Source: Neisseriales bacterium (GTDB taxonomy: Bacteria; Pseudomonadota; Gammaproteobacteria; Burkholderiales; UBA11063). Taken from it: DNA of 12,896 nucleotides. A program made the translations under genes and the position numbers. The stretch's first letter is position 1, and each line of letters opens with the position of its first letter. The stretch covers positions 1 to 12,896 of the forward strand of contig SSGY01000132.1 in NCBI GenBank assembly GCA_008017145.1. Direction: 5' to 3'. The notes beneath the pieces are model-generated. The model was not told where the DNA came from. It made no database searches and saw nothing but the letters and a program-made list of their open reading frames with translations. Positions 1-7,606 of this stretch are shown here, piece after piece.

Positions 1-210
1 ATTGATGAGCCAATAAGCAAAGATTATATAGCACAAAGACTAAGAGCGGTTGATGACCTGATTGCCTTTCAGCGCAAACTATTACGAGATATACATCGTA
101 ACTATGACTATGGAAGTACTGAAACTATTCGTAAAATCGAGGCTGATATTGATGTGCATAGTCTTTTAATTCATTCTAAGCTAAATGGTAGTGTGCAAAA
201 CTCGCATTAA
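1..210 (+). CDS. C-terminal end of a possible CPA1-type Na+/H+ antiporter (5' truncated by window)
   Basis: An open frame enters from the left edge in frame 1 and ends at TAA 208-210, leaving 69 C-terminal residues. The fragment is hydrophilic and helical-looking, with no membrane segment. The pattern 'FQRKLLRDIHRNYDYGS' followed by 'IRKIEADIDVHSLLI' resembles the cytoplasmic tail of CPA1 sodium/proton antiporters, where a hydrophilic helix, a short turn and an 'I..ELDL.E..L' helix follow the transporter domain. That match is from memory of the family pattern, and the transport domain lies outside the window, so the name is provisional. The gene runs towards the minus-strand arsenic operon, so the two converge with about 120 bp between their stop codons. 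Confidence 0.45.
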   Translation: MDEPISKDYIAQRLRAVDDLIAFQRKLLRDIHRNYDYGSTETIRKIEADIDVHSLLIHSKLNGSVQNSH

Positions 211-329
211 TATTTTATTTTGATATGCTACGGCACGGTTAGGTATCGGCATCGTCTAGTATTTTGATAGGTTTGGGATCGAGGACTTAAACACAAAATG
301 TATGTCCTCAATGCCCAAGGAATAAGTCC
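211..329. other. Intergenic region between convergent genes
   Basis: This stretch separates the stop codon of the left-edge gene from the stop of acr3. No reading frame of useful length is seen. It holds two overlapping inverted repeats: AGGACTTA (282-289) with TAAGTCCT (323-330), and GAGGAC (281-286) with GTCCTC (304-309). Neither is followed by a convincing T-run, so a terminator for the convergent transcripts cannot be called confidently. Confidence 0.4.
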
Positions 330-1355
330 TTACTTGAATAGTTTCTTTAACTTCAGTGCAATATTTACCAATATGATTAATGCAGGAACTTCTACTAATG
401 GACCAACCACGCCCGTAAATGCTTCAGGTGAATTTAATCCAAATGTAGCAATCGCAACAGCAATCGCCAATTCAAAGTTATTCCCCGCCGCAGTAAATGC
501 AAGAGTTACTGACTGTGAATAATCCGCACCAAGCTTTTTACTAATAAATAATCCCAATACAAACATTATGCCAAAATAAATAACCAATGGAATAGCAATT
601 TTTATAACGTCTAGTGGGATAGATAATATCATGGCACCTTTTAAGCTAAACATTACAACGATGGTAAATAGCAAGGCAATGAGTGTTAGGTATCCAATAC
701 GATTACAGAATGTTTGTTCGTACCAAGCCAGTCCTTTGATTTTACTTAACACCCAACGAGTAATAAACCCAGCAAGAAATGGTATACCTAAATAAATAAA
801 GACACTCTCCGCTATTTGAGCGATGCCAATATCTACATGATATGAATGCAAGCCAAAAAATGGAGGCAACCAATAAATAAAGATCCAAGCATAGAGACTG
901 AATAGGAATACTTGAAAAATACTATTAAAAGCTACCAGCCCTGCACAATACTCACGATTTCCACCAGCTAAATCATTCCAGACAATTACCATTGCAATAC
1001 ATCGAGCTAACCCGATTAAGATTACGCCAATCATATAATTTGGTTCGTTATGTAGAAAGATTAAAGCAAGGCTAAACATTAATATTGGACCAACAATCCA
1101 ATTTAAGAATAATGATACCCAGAGTATTTTAGTGTTTTTAAAAACCAATGGCATTTCAGCATAGTTAACTTTAGCTAATGGTGGATACATCATTAGTATC
1201 AAACCTATAGCAATTGGAATATTAGTAGTTCCAATACTGTAATCATTGATTAATGTTGGTAATGAAGGTATAAACTTTCCTAACATTAAGCCAATAAACA
1301 TAGCGAGGAATATCCACAAAGTCAAATAACGTTCAACAAAAGCTAATTTTTTCAT
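330..1355 (-). CDS. acr3: Acr3-family arsenite efflux permease
   Basis: Inner-membrane carrier that exports arsenite, As(III), the last step of arsenic detoxification. The 341-residue protein is almost entirely hydrophobic and fits the ten-helix Acr3 (BASS superfamily) fold. Diagnostic stretches are '[23 protein letters not shown]' in pieces around residues 115-137, '[13 protein letters not shown]' near 289-301, and '[12 protein letters not shown]' near 316-327. Cys119 and Glu295 fall where Acr3 proteins carry their essential Cys and Glu (Cys129/Glu305 in the Alkaliphilus protein, as I recall). I chose ATG at 1355-1353 because it overlaps the arsC stop as ATGA and lies 5 nt after AGGGGG (1366-1361). 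An in-frame GTG two codons upstream (1361) would sit on that ribosome site. It is the last gene of the arsR-arsC-acr3 operon. Unrelated ArsB pumps lack these motifs. Confidence 0.95.
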   Translation of the reverse strand: MKKLAFVERYLTLWIFLAMFIGLMLGKFIPSLPTLINDYSIGTTNIPIAIGLILMMYPPLAKVNYAEMPLVFKNTKILWVSLFLNWIVGPILMFSLALIFLHNEPNYMIGVILIGLARCIAMVIVWNDLAGGNREYCAGLVAFNSIFQVFLFSLYAWIFIYWLPPFFGLHSYHVDIGIAQIAESVFIYLGIPFLAGFITRWVLSKIKGLAWYEQTFCNRIGYLTLIALLFTIVVMFSLKGAMILSIPLDVIKIAIPLVIYFGIMFVLGLFISKKLGADYSQSVTLAFTAAGNNFELAIAVAIATFGLNSPEAFTGVVGPLVEVPALIILVNIALKLKKLFK

Positions 1356-1783
1356 TCCCACCCCCTAACAAGCTGAGGCAAATCAGTTTGTAAATAAACT
1401 TTGATTTCATCACGAACTTTACGATAGATAGCTAATTTTTCTTCTTCTGAAGCTAAGTTAGCCGCCAATTTTGGTGGGTCTTGGAATGAATGATGTAATT
1501 TTTGAGCTAATCCAGCAAACAGCGGACATGACTCATTGGCGTGGTCGCAGACAGTTAAAACTACATCAAATTTAATATCTTTTAATGTATCGACATGTTT
1601 GCTACTATGGTTGGACATATCCAAACCAAGTTCGTTACATACCTTAATCGCATATAGGTTCATGCCATGGGTTTCAATGCCCGCGGAATAAAAATTATGC
1701 TTAGGGTATAAGCTACGTGCAATAGCCTCTGCCATTTGACTACGACAAGAGTTTCCGGTACATAGGAATAATACATTTAACAC
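1352..1783 (-). CDS. arsC: Arsenate reductase ArsC, low-molecular-weight phosphatase type (thioredoxin-coupled class)
   Basis: Cytoplasmic enzyme reducing arsenate, As(V), to arsenite for export by Acr3. The 143-residue protein has the PTPase-like loop C-X5-R as CTGNSCRS at residues 8-15 (Cys8, Arg14). The second and third redox cysteines are Cys79 and Cys86 in '[10 protein letters not shown]'. This Cys8/Cys79/Cys86 set matches the Staphylococcus pI258 type (Cys10/82/89), in which the disulfide moves outwards and is reduced by thioredoxin. It is not the glutaredoxin-dependent E. coli plasmid type. The late 'FQDPP' (about residues 100-104) corresponds to the conserved DPP loop. The start is GTG 1783-1781, with AAGGAG (1794-1789) 5 nt upstream. 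Its 5' end overlaps the arsR stop by 7 bases and its stop overlaps the acr3 start, so the three genes are tightly coupled. Confidence 0.95.
   Translation of the reverse strand: MLNVLFLCTGNSCRSQMAEAIARSLYPKHNFYSAGIETHGMNLYAIKVCNELGLDMSNHSSKHVDTLKDIKFDVVLTVCDHANESCPLFAGLAQKLHHSFQDPPKLAANLASEEEKLAIYRKVRDEIKVYLQTDLPQLVRGWE
1361..1366 (-). promoter_or_regulatory. Shine-Dalgarno of acr3
   Basis: AGGGGG on the minus strand ends 5 nt before ATG 1355-1353 and lies within the last codons of arsC. It decides between the ATG and the overlapping upstream GTG, and it suggests translational coupling of acr3 to arsC through the ATGA overlap. Confidence 0.7.
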
Positions 1784-2091
1784 GGTAACTCCTTGTTTAA
1801 TAACAGGTTTAGTTTGCTTACTTGTTGATAGAGGTTTTCATTATCAATAGCTTTTATTAATTCGACTATTTGTTTACCAAGAGGGCTGAGCTGGTAGTGC
1901 TTCCATTTGCTTAGCTTAAAAGTCATGACTAATTCACTGCTTTCTAATTCTTTTAGATGGCGAGATAAGTTTGAGTTAGATAAATGAAAACATTCTTCAA
2001 TATGACACAGGCAGATATTAGGATTTAATGAAATTAATAAGAGTATTTCTAATCTTGTCCGTTCACCTAGAGCCTTAAAAATTTTTTCCAT
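1777..2091 (-). CDS. arsR: ArsR-family arsenite-responsive transcriptional repressor
   Basis: Winged-helix repressor that should dissociate from DNA on binding As(III), derepressing its own operon. The 104-residue length is normal for the ArsR/SmtB family. 'FKALGERTRLEILLLI' (about residues 5-20) is the typical N-terminal family signature. 'SNSNLSRHLKELESSELV' (about 38-55) is the recognition helix region, followed by a beta-wing around 'KLSKWKHYQLS'. Metal-site thiols are Cys27 and Cys29 (Cys-Leu-Cys), with Cys34 nearby, in the same helix as E. coli ArsR Cys32/34/37. The third ligand is spaced two residues further away than in E. coli. It starts at ATG 2091-2089 behind only a weak ribosome site. 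It is the promoter-proximal gene of arsR-arsC-acr3, and its last bases (TAA 1779-1777) lie inside arsC. Confidence 0.93.
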   Translation of the reverse strand: MEKIFKALGERTRLEILLLISLNPNICLCHIEECFHLSNSNLSRHLKELESSELVMTFKLSKWKHYQLSPLGKQIVELIKAIDNENLYQQVSKLNLLLNKELPC

Positions 2092-2135
2092 ATAGTTAGC
2101 TTCTTTTTTATAATTAGATTTATTATCACTGCATG

Positions 2136-2164
2136 ATTATAGCATATTTGCACAAATATGCAAA
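2136..2164 (-). promoter_or_regulatory. ars operon promoter
   Basis: On the minus strand, the -10 hexamer TATAAT (2141-2136) is exact and extended by an upstream TG (TGCTATAAT). TTTGCA (2164-2159) sits at a 17-bp spacing as the -35 (4 of 6 matches). It is the only strong promoter-like element between the aspS terminator and arsR, giving an expected transcript start near 2130 and a leader of about 40 nt. Confidence 0.75.
2142..2161. promoter_or_regulatory. Probable ArsR operator (perfect 9-2-9 inverted repeat)
   Basis: GCATATTTG, two bases, then CAAATATGC: both 9-bp arms match perfectly. The repeat fills the spacer between the -35 and -10 of the arsR promoter and overlaps the inner part of the -35. 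A bound dimer there would block RNA polymerase, which fits ArsR/SmtB autorepression. The assignment to ArsR rests on position and symmetry. Confidence 0.75.
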
Positions 2165-2188
2165 TATAATTGAGTAGTTATGCTATAG

Positions 2189-2219
2189 AAAAAACTCAGG
2201 GGGTAACCCTGAGTTTTTT
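2189..2219 (-). terminator. Intrinsic terminator of aspS (possibly bidirectional)
   Basis: A 13-bp perfect stem (AAAAAACTCAGGG paired with CCCTGAGTTTTTT) encloses a 5-nt loop. It begins directly after the aspS stop codon and ends in a T-run on the minus strand. It insulates the ars promoter, which lies just downstream in the same direction. The A-run on the other arm would also let it act on plus-strand transcripts. Confidence 0.92.
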
Positions 2220-3986
2220 CTAATTCTGTGGCAATCTCGCGATTCCTAAGTCAGTTAATTGCTTATCATCGACCTCATTTGGTGCACTGGTAAGTAAACA
2301 TTGCCCCTTGGTGGTTTTAGGGAATGCAATCACATCGCGGATTGATTCAGCTTTACACATCATCGAGGCAATCCGATCTAAACCAAAGGCGATTCCACCA
2401 TGTGGCGGTGCGCCAAATTGTAAATTATCCAATAAGAAACCAAATTTGTTTTGAGCTTCTTCTTTACTGATTTTTAACGCATCAAATACTTTAGATTGAA
2501 TCTCTGAACGATAAATTCGGATTGAACCACCACCAAGTTCCCAGCCATTTAGCACGATATCATAAGCTTTAGCCAGACATTCGGCAGGATTCGTAGTTAG
2601 TTTGTCAATATGTTCATCTTTCGGTGAAGTAAACGGATGATGACAAGCTACATAGCGATCAGCTTCATCATCATATTCAAACATCGGGAAGTCAACCACC
2701 CACAATGGCTTCCATTCGCCAACTGCTAAACCTTTTTCATGACCGACTTTTAGGCGTAATGCACCCATTGCTTCGTTGACCACTTTAGCACGATCAGCAC
2801 CAAAGAGGATAATTTCGCCATTTTGGGCATTCGTTGCATTAACGATAATGCTTAAATCCTCAGCTGATAAAAACTTAACTACTGGAGATTGTAAGCCTTC
2901 TTCATTTAGCTTGCTAACATCATTAACTTTGATATAAGCTAAACCTTTTGCACCATAAATACCAACAAATTTAGTTAATTCATCAATTTCTTTGCGCGAT
3001 AACGTAACTGAACTTGGTAGTTTTAAAGCTACAATCCGACCATCAGCACGATTAGCAGCGTCATTAAACACTTTAAAACCACAGTTTTTAAGTTGTGCCG
3101 TTAAATCAACAAATTTTAAATTTTCTAAACGCAAATCAGGTTTATCAGAGCCGTAATAATACATCGCATCGGCATAAGTCATTACCGGAAACTCTGGTAA
3201 TTCAACATCTAGGACTTTTTTAAATGCTTGACGAATCAATCGTTCTGCCATCTCGCGAATTTCCATTTCGCTTAAAAATGAAGTTTCGATATCGACCTGA
3301 GTAAATTCAGGTTGACGATCAGCGCGTAAATCCTCATCACGGAAACAACGCACAATTTGGTAGTATTTGTCAAAACCAGCAACCATTAGTAATTGTTTAA
3401 ATAACTGTGGTGATTGAGGGAGGGCGTAAAATTGACCCTTGTGTACTCGAGAAGGTACTAAGAAATCGCGTGCACCTTCTGGCGTTGAACGTGTCAAAAA
3501 TGGGGTTTCAATATCCAAAAAGCCTTCATCATTTAAGAAACAACGAATTTCATGACTAAGTTTGGTACGTAGCATGATATTGTTGCGCATTTTTTGCCCA
3601 CGCAAATCAATAATCCGATGTGCCATGCGATTCATCTCGCTAACGCTCTCATCATCAACTAAAATCGGAGTAGGAATTGCGGTATTTAAAATCGTAATGC
3701 TGCTTGCCAGTACTTCAATATTACCAGTTTTTAGGTCTTTATTTGGATTAGGGCGTGAGCGGACTGTTCCAGTTACTTCTACGACATATTCGTGTTTTAA
3801 TTTATCGGCATTACTAAAGCAGCTACTATCAGGTTCTGCTACAACTTGTAATAATCCCTCGCGATCGCGAAGATCAAAAAAGATCAAACCACCTAGATCA
3901 CGCCGGCGATGTACCCAGCCTTTAACTGTAACTTGCTGATTAAGATAATCATCGGTGATTAATCCACAATAATTAGTTCTTTGCAT
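2220..3986 (-). CDS. aspS: Aspartyl-tRNA synthetase
   Basis: Cytoplasmic class IIb synthetase charging tRNA-Asp with aspartate. The 588 residues give the usual bacterial length including the GAD insertion. The N-terminal OB-fold anticodon domain covers about residues 1-105 ('[19 protein letters not shown]'). Catalytic motif 2 lies at '[15 protein letters not shown]' (Arg216, Glu218), and motif 3 at '[13 protein letters not shown]' with Arg538. '[12 protein letters not shown]' (190-201) forms part of the aspartate pocket. I chose ATG 3986-3984 because the protein then begins MQRTNYCG, matching family N-termini, with AAGGAA 9 nt upstream. A TTG extension to 4019 is unlikely. Residue 31 is Leu, where nondiscriminating enzymes that also charge tRNA-Asn carry His. 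'[11 protein letters not shown]' departs from the common 'YRYLDLRRPEM'. It is monocistronic, with a strong terminator. Confidence 0.97.
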   Translation of the reverse strand: MQRTNYCGLITDDYLNQQVTVKGWVHRRRDLGGLIFFDLRDREGLLQVVAEPDSSCFSNADKLKHEYVVEVTGTVRSRPNPNKDLKTGNIEVLASSITILNTAIPTPILVDDESVSEMNRMAHRIIDLRGQKMRNNIMLRTKLSHEIRCFLNDEGFLDIETPFLTRSTPEGARDFLVPSRVHKGQFYALPQSPQLFKQLLMVAGFDKYYQIVRCFRDEDLRADRQPEFTQVDIETSFLSEMEIREMAERLIRQAFKKVLDVELPEFPVMTYADAMYYYGSDKPDLRLENLKFVDLTAQLKNCGFKVFNDAANRADGRIVALKLPSSVTLSRKEIDELTKFVGIYGAKGLAYIKVNDVSKLNEEGLQSPVVKFLSAEDLSIIVNATNAQNGEIILFGADRAKVVNEAMGALRLKVGHEKGLAVGEWKPLWVVDFPMFEYDDEADRYVACHHPFTSPKDEHIDKLTTNPAECLAKAYDIVLNGWELGGGSIRIYRSEIQSKVFDALKISKEEAQNKFGFLLDNLQFGAPPHGGIAFGLDRIASMMCKAESIRDVIAFPKTTKGQCLLTSAPNEVDDKQLTDLGIARLPQN

Positions 3987-3995
3987 TAAAGTAAA

Positions 3996-4001
3996 TTCCT
4001 T
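3996..4001 (-). promoter_or_regulatory. Shine-Dalgarno of aspS
   Basis: AAGGAA on the minus strand, 9 nt before ATG 3986-3984. It supports that start over the TTG at 4019, which has no comparable site. Confidence 0.65.
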
Positions 4002-4084
4002 GTTATATTCTGTTGTCAATTGTTCGCTGCATGTAGTTTTTACATATACTCATAGTATTTGATTTTTGGATGCGAAGAATTGAT

Positions 4085-4131
4085 AAAAAAGACGATGTAG
4101 TGTAAACAGAGCTACATCAGGAGTCTTTTTT
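4085..4131 (-). terminator. Terminator-like hairpin upstream of aspS (attenuator or small-RNA terminator candidate)
   Basis: AAAAAAGAC-GATGTAG pairs with CTACATC and GTCTTTTTT across an 11-nt loop, with a 4-nt bulge (AGGA) on the right arm, for 16 bp of pairing in total. Each arm ends in A6 or T6, so it looks like an intrinsic terminator on either strand. There is no protein gene for it to terminate, because aspS and the RRM gene diverge from here. On the minus strand it would lie about 100 nt before the aspS start codon, inside a leader beginning near 4192. Which strand uses it is not shown by the sequence. Confidence 0.6.
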
Positions 4132-4198
4132 GAAATCCGACAAAGTCCAAGATTCAAAGGCGAAGAGTATTCTGTTGCATTTTAACAATAAAGTACAT

Positions 4199-4207
4199 AT
4201 TTTATCA
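4199..4207 (-). promoter_or_regulatory. Candidate extended -10 for aspS leader or small RNA
   Basis: TGATAAAAT on the minus strand: -10 TAAAAT (5 of 6) with an extended TG. No good -35 is seen at 16-18 bp. The same TGATAAAAT stands before sucC. Transcription from here would start near 4192, pass through the hairpin at 4131-4085 and reach aspS. Confidence 0.35.
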
Positions 4208-4247
4208 TGTTATTGTGTGCTAAATTTTAGGTATTTCCAATTAGGTA

Positions 4248-4256
4248 TGCTATAAT
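4248..4256 (+). promoter_or_regulatory. Extended -10 promoter of the RRM gene
   Basis: TGCTATAAT is an exact extended -10 element. The -35 region is poor. A start near 4263 would give a leader of about 100 nt before ATG 4367. Confidence 0.5.
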
Positions 4257-4366
4257 TTGACGGTATGATTTATCAAATAATGAGTGTGCTCTTTATAGAT
4301 TGTTCACTGTGACTTATAGTATAAATTATCATTATGTTTAACCTTTATTTATCTATGGATTTATTA

Positions 4367-4633
4367 ATGAATAAAAAATTATTTATTGCTGGCTTAGATT
4401 GGGCAATCAATACCGACGAATTAAAAACTATTTTTGAACAATTTGGTACTGTTATTTATGCTAAAGTAGTAACAGATGAGAATCAGCGTAGTCGCGGATT
4501 TGGTTTTGTTGAAATGTCAACTCATGAAGAGGCTTTGGCTTGTTTAGAAAATTTAAATGCCAGCGTACAAAGAAAACGCCAAATCGTAGTTAAATGGAAA
4601 GAAGAAAAAGCCCGCCCACCACGTGGTGAATAA
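4367..4633 (+). CDS. Single-RRM RNA-binding protein
   Basis: Small cytoplasmic protein (88 residues) made of one RNA recognition motif plus a short basic tail. RNP2 is 'KLFIAGL' (residues 4-10) and RNP1 is 'RGFGFVEM' (43-50). The RNA-stacking aromatics Phe6, Phe45 and Phe47 are all present. The rest follows the beta-alpha-beta-beta-alpha-beta order, ending at 'RQIVVKWKEEKARPPRGE'. It belongs to the family of short bacterial RRM proteins related to cyanobacterial Rbp proteins, whose targets are mostly unknown. I preferred ATG 4367 because RRM proteins normally start just before RNP2. Upstream in-frame ATGs at 4334 and 4355 would add up to 11 residues and have no better ribosome site (weak GGA at 4356-4358). 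It has its own promoter and terminator. Confidence 0.9.
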   Translation: MNKKLFIAGLDWAINTDELKTIFEQFGTVIYAKVVTDENQRSRGFGFVEMSTHEEALACLENLNASVQRKRQIVVKWKEEKARPPRGE

Positions 4634-4646
4634 GGACTAGAGTATG

Positions 4647-4672
4647 CCCAGAGAGTTTCGCTGGGTTTTTTT
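4647..4672 (+). terminator. Intrinsic terminator of the RRM gene
   Basis: CCCAG (4647-4651) pairs with CTGGG (4661-4665) around a 9-nt loop, followed directly by seven T residues. It lies 13 nt after the RRM stop codon and separates that gene from the tRNA. Confidence 0.85.
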
Positions 4673-4682
4673 ATGCCTTGTA

Positions 4683-4711
4683 TTCCATATTTACAGCAGA
4701 TATGTTACACT
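4683..4711 (+). promoter_or_regulatory. Probable tRNA-Arg promoter
   Basis: TACACT (4706-4711) with an extended TG (TGTTACACT) serves as the -10. TTCCAT (4683-4688) is a weak -35 at 17 bp. The bases after the -10 are C-rich (AACGCCC), like the discriminators of stringently controlled stable-RNA promoters. A start near 4718 leaves a 10-nt 5' leader. Confidence 0.45.
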
Positions 4712-4727
4712 AACGCCCTCATCTTTT

Positions 4728-4804
4728 GCATCCGTAGCTCAGTTGGATAGAGTGTCAGTTTCCGAAACTGAAGGTCACAGGTTCGATCCCTGTCGGGTGC
4801 ACCA
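4728..4804 (+). tRNA. tRNA-Arg (anticodon CCG)
   Basis: A 77-nt cloverleaf with encoded CCA. The acceptor stem GCATCCG pairs with CGGGTGC (one T-G pair), and the D arm contains TAGCTCAGTTGGATAGA. The anticodon stem TCAGT/ACTGA encloses loop TTCCGAA, giving anticodon CCG. The T arm is ACAGG-TTCGATC-CCTGT. It decodes the CGG arginine codon. The sequence closely resembles E. coli tRNA-Arg(CCG) as I remember it. It stands alone between the RRM gene and katG, and no integrase or duplicated 3' end was seen nearby. Confidence 0.97.
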
Positions 4805-4839
4805 AATATATTCCGTACCGCCTCAGTTTTCTAAAATAT

Positions 4840-4866
4840 AACTCTTCACTTCAGAGTGTTAGAGTT
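4840..4866 (+). terminator. Hairpin downstream of tRNA-Arg (weak terminator candidate)
   Basis: AACTCT-T-CACT pairs with AGTG-TT-AGAGTT around a TCAG loop: 10 bp with a small internal loop. No T-run follows, so it may be a 3' processing or stability structure. Confidence 0.35.
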
Positions 4867-5039
4867 GCAAGATGATTCTACTAAGCTCATATAATAGCAA
4901 AGTCACTTCTCACATATATTAAAAGTATATCAGGTAGTTAGTGGTGTGGCACAATCCGAGACTTTAATTACCCTCATAATGTAACGTACATAATGTATAA
5001 TCAGACATATGGTAAAATTTTGTTACCAATAAACTATCT

Positions 5040-5076
5040 ATAGTTTGAAACTATCAAATGTATAACTATTGTTAAT
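5040..5076 (+). promoter_or_regulatory. OxyR binding site upstream of katG
   Basis: 5040-5054 is ATAGTTTGAAACTAT, a perfect palindrome that fits the OxyR half-consensus ATAGnTnnnAnCTAT at every defined base. Seven bases on, ATAACT (5062-5067) matches ATAGnT at all but one base. The fourth element (5071-5076) is poor. This gives three of the four OxyR contact elements at 10-11 bp phasing, ending at the katG -35. A further AAACTAT at 5031-5037 adds another half-element upstream. The position is that of an activator. Confidence 0.8.
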
Positions 5077-5104
5077 TGCAACTAATGTGCTATTCAGTAA
5101 TAAT
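5076..5104 (+). promoter_or_regulatory. katG promoter
   Basis: TTGCAA (5076-5081) and AATAAT (5099-5104) are separated by 17 bp. The -35 abuts the OxyR site, as expected for activation through contact with RNA polymerase. A start near 5111 would leave a leader of about 26 nt. Confidence 0.55.
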
Positions 5105-5124
5105 AATGCCATCGTTAATCTTAA

Positions 5125-7299
<2,175 letters not shown>

Positions 7300-7304
7300 C
7301 TATC

Positions 7305-7348
7305 TTGCTAATAAATAAAGTAGCTTAAGCTACTTTATTTATTAGCAA
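7305..7348. terminator. Perfect 44-bp palindrome after katG, probable bidirectional terminator
   Basis: Two 22-base arms (left arm 7305-7326 beginning TTGCTAATAAATAAAG, right arm 7327-7348) are exact reverse complements, centred on TTAA. It begins 5 nt after the katG stop. The GTAGC/GCTAC core is flanked by T-rich sequence (TTTATTTATT) on the right arm, and symmetrically on the other strand. It could therefore terminate in both directions, though it lacks an uninterrupted T-run. Confidence 0.65.
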
Positions 7349-7372
7349 CTCACTGATGTCAATATCCTGTAA

Positions 7373-7603
7373 TACCTGAAGTTTAGTCAAGAAACTGGAA
7401 GAAAGATAGGAACTTTACATCGAAATATAAATTATTTCCCGAAGATAAAAATGAATAATCAAGAACTGAATTTATCAATAGGTAAAACAGCATGCAAGCA
7501 CTATGCACTAGAATTTATTTAACATGAAGGAAGTCAGATTTTTGGTGACATTAAATGCAATATTTGTAGTAAAAGGAGTTTTTTAGAACTTACGGAGAAT
7601 TAA
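7373..7603 (+). pseudogene. Possible remnant of a small gene (in-frame TAA at 7520)
   Basis: One plus-strand frame stays open from 7373, with its first ATG at 7451, to a TAA at 7520-7522. It continues in the same frame to TAA 7601-7603, giving about 76 codons broken once. The downstream part reads 'HEGSQIFGDIKCNICSKRSF', with a CxxC pair (codons 7556 and 7565), and the upstream part has 'ACKHYALEF'. Together these could be a small zinc-binding domain, but I recognise no family. There is no strong ribosome site for ATG 7451 ('GAAGA' only). It may be a nonsense-interrupted gene or simply an open stretch by chance. In either case 7451-7522 alone would encode 23 residues. Confidence 0.25.
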
Positions 7604-7606
7604 ATT

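Larger units (their letters stand above)
3987..4366. other. Intergenic region between divergent aspS and the RRM gene
   Basis: About 380 bp without an intact gene. It must hold the promoters of both divergent genes. It contains the terminator-like hairpin at 4085-4131, a minus-strand extended -10 at 4207-4199 and a plus-strand extended -10 at 4248-4256. The heptamer GCGAAGA occurs on both sides of the hairpin. The longest minus-strand frame I noticed is a 14-codon one starting near 4196, with no clear ribosome site and no aspartate codons. Confidence 0.6.

Noticed and set aside
298..522. A plus-strand frame of 74 codons opposite the 3' end of acr3
   Set aside because: It lies antisense to a well-supported Acr3 coding region and encodes no recognisable motif.
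3562..3939. A 125-codon plus-strand frame inside aspS
   Set aside because: It is antisense to the conserved AspRS N-terminal half; the basic and cysteine-rich product has no family character.
3987..4019. Upstream TTG start for aspS
   Set aside because: It would add 11 residues absent from the family and lacks a ribosome site; ATG 3986 has AAGGAA and a family-like N-terminus.
4014..4019. TTGACA on the minus strand as the aspS -35
   Set aside because: A matching -10 at 16-18 bp would fall on the ribosome site and place the transcript start at or past the start codon.
4728..4804. tRNA-Arg as an integration site for a genomic island
   Set aside because: No integrase, no repeated tRNA 3' end and no foreign-looking cargo are seen downstream; katG follows directly.
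4644..4841. A 65-codon plus-strand frame after the RRM gene
   Set aside because: It overlaps the terminator and the whole of tRNA-Arg, has no ribosome site and no recognisable domain; it is a by-product of the tRNA sequence.
4951..4965. TGGCAC in the katG upstream region as a sigma-54 -24 element
   Set aside because: The required GC of the -12 element (TTGC) is missing at the fixed spacing.
4930..4977. Minus-strand 15-codon frame (starting MRVIKVSD) resembling the start of a CBS domain
   Set aside because: It stops after 15 codons and nothing CBS-like continues in any frame; the resemblance is too short to support a remnant.
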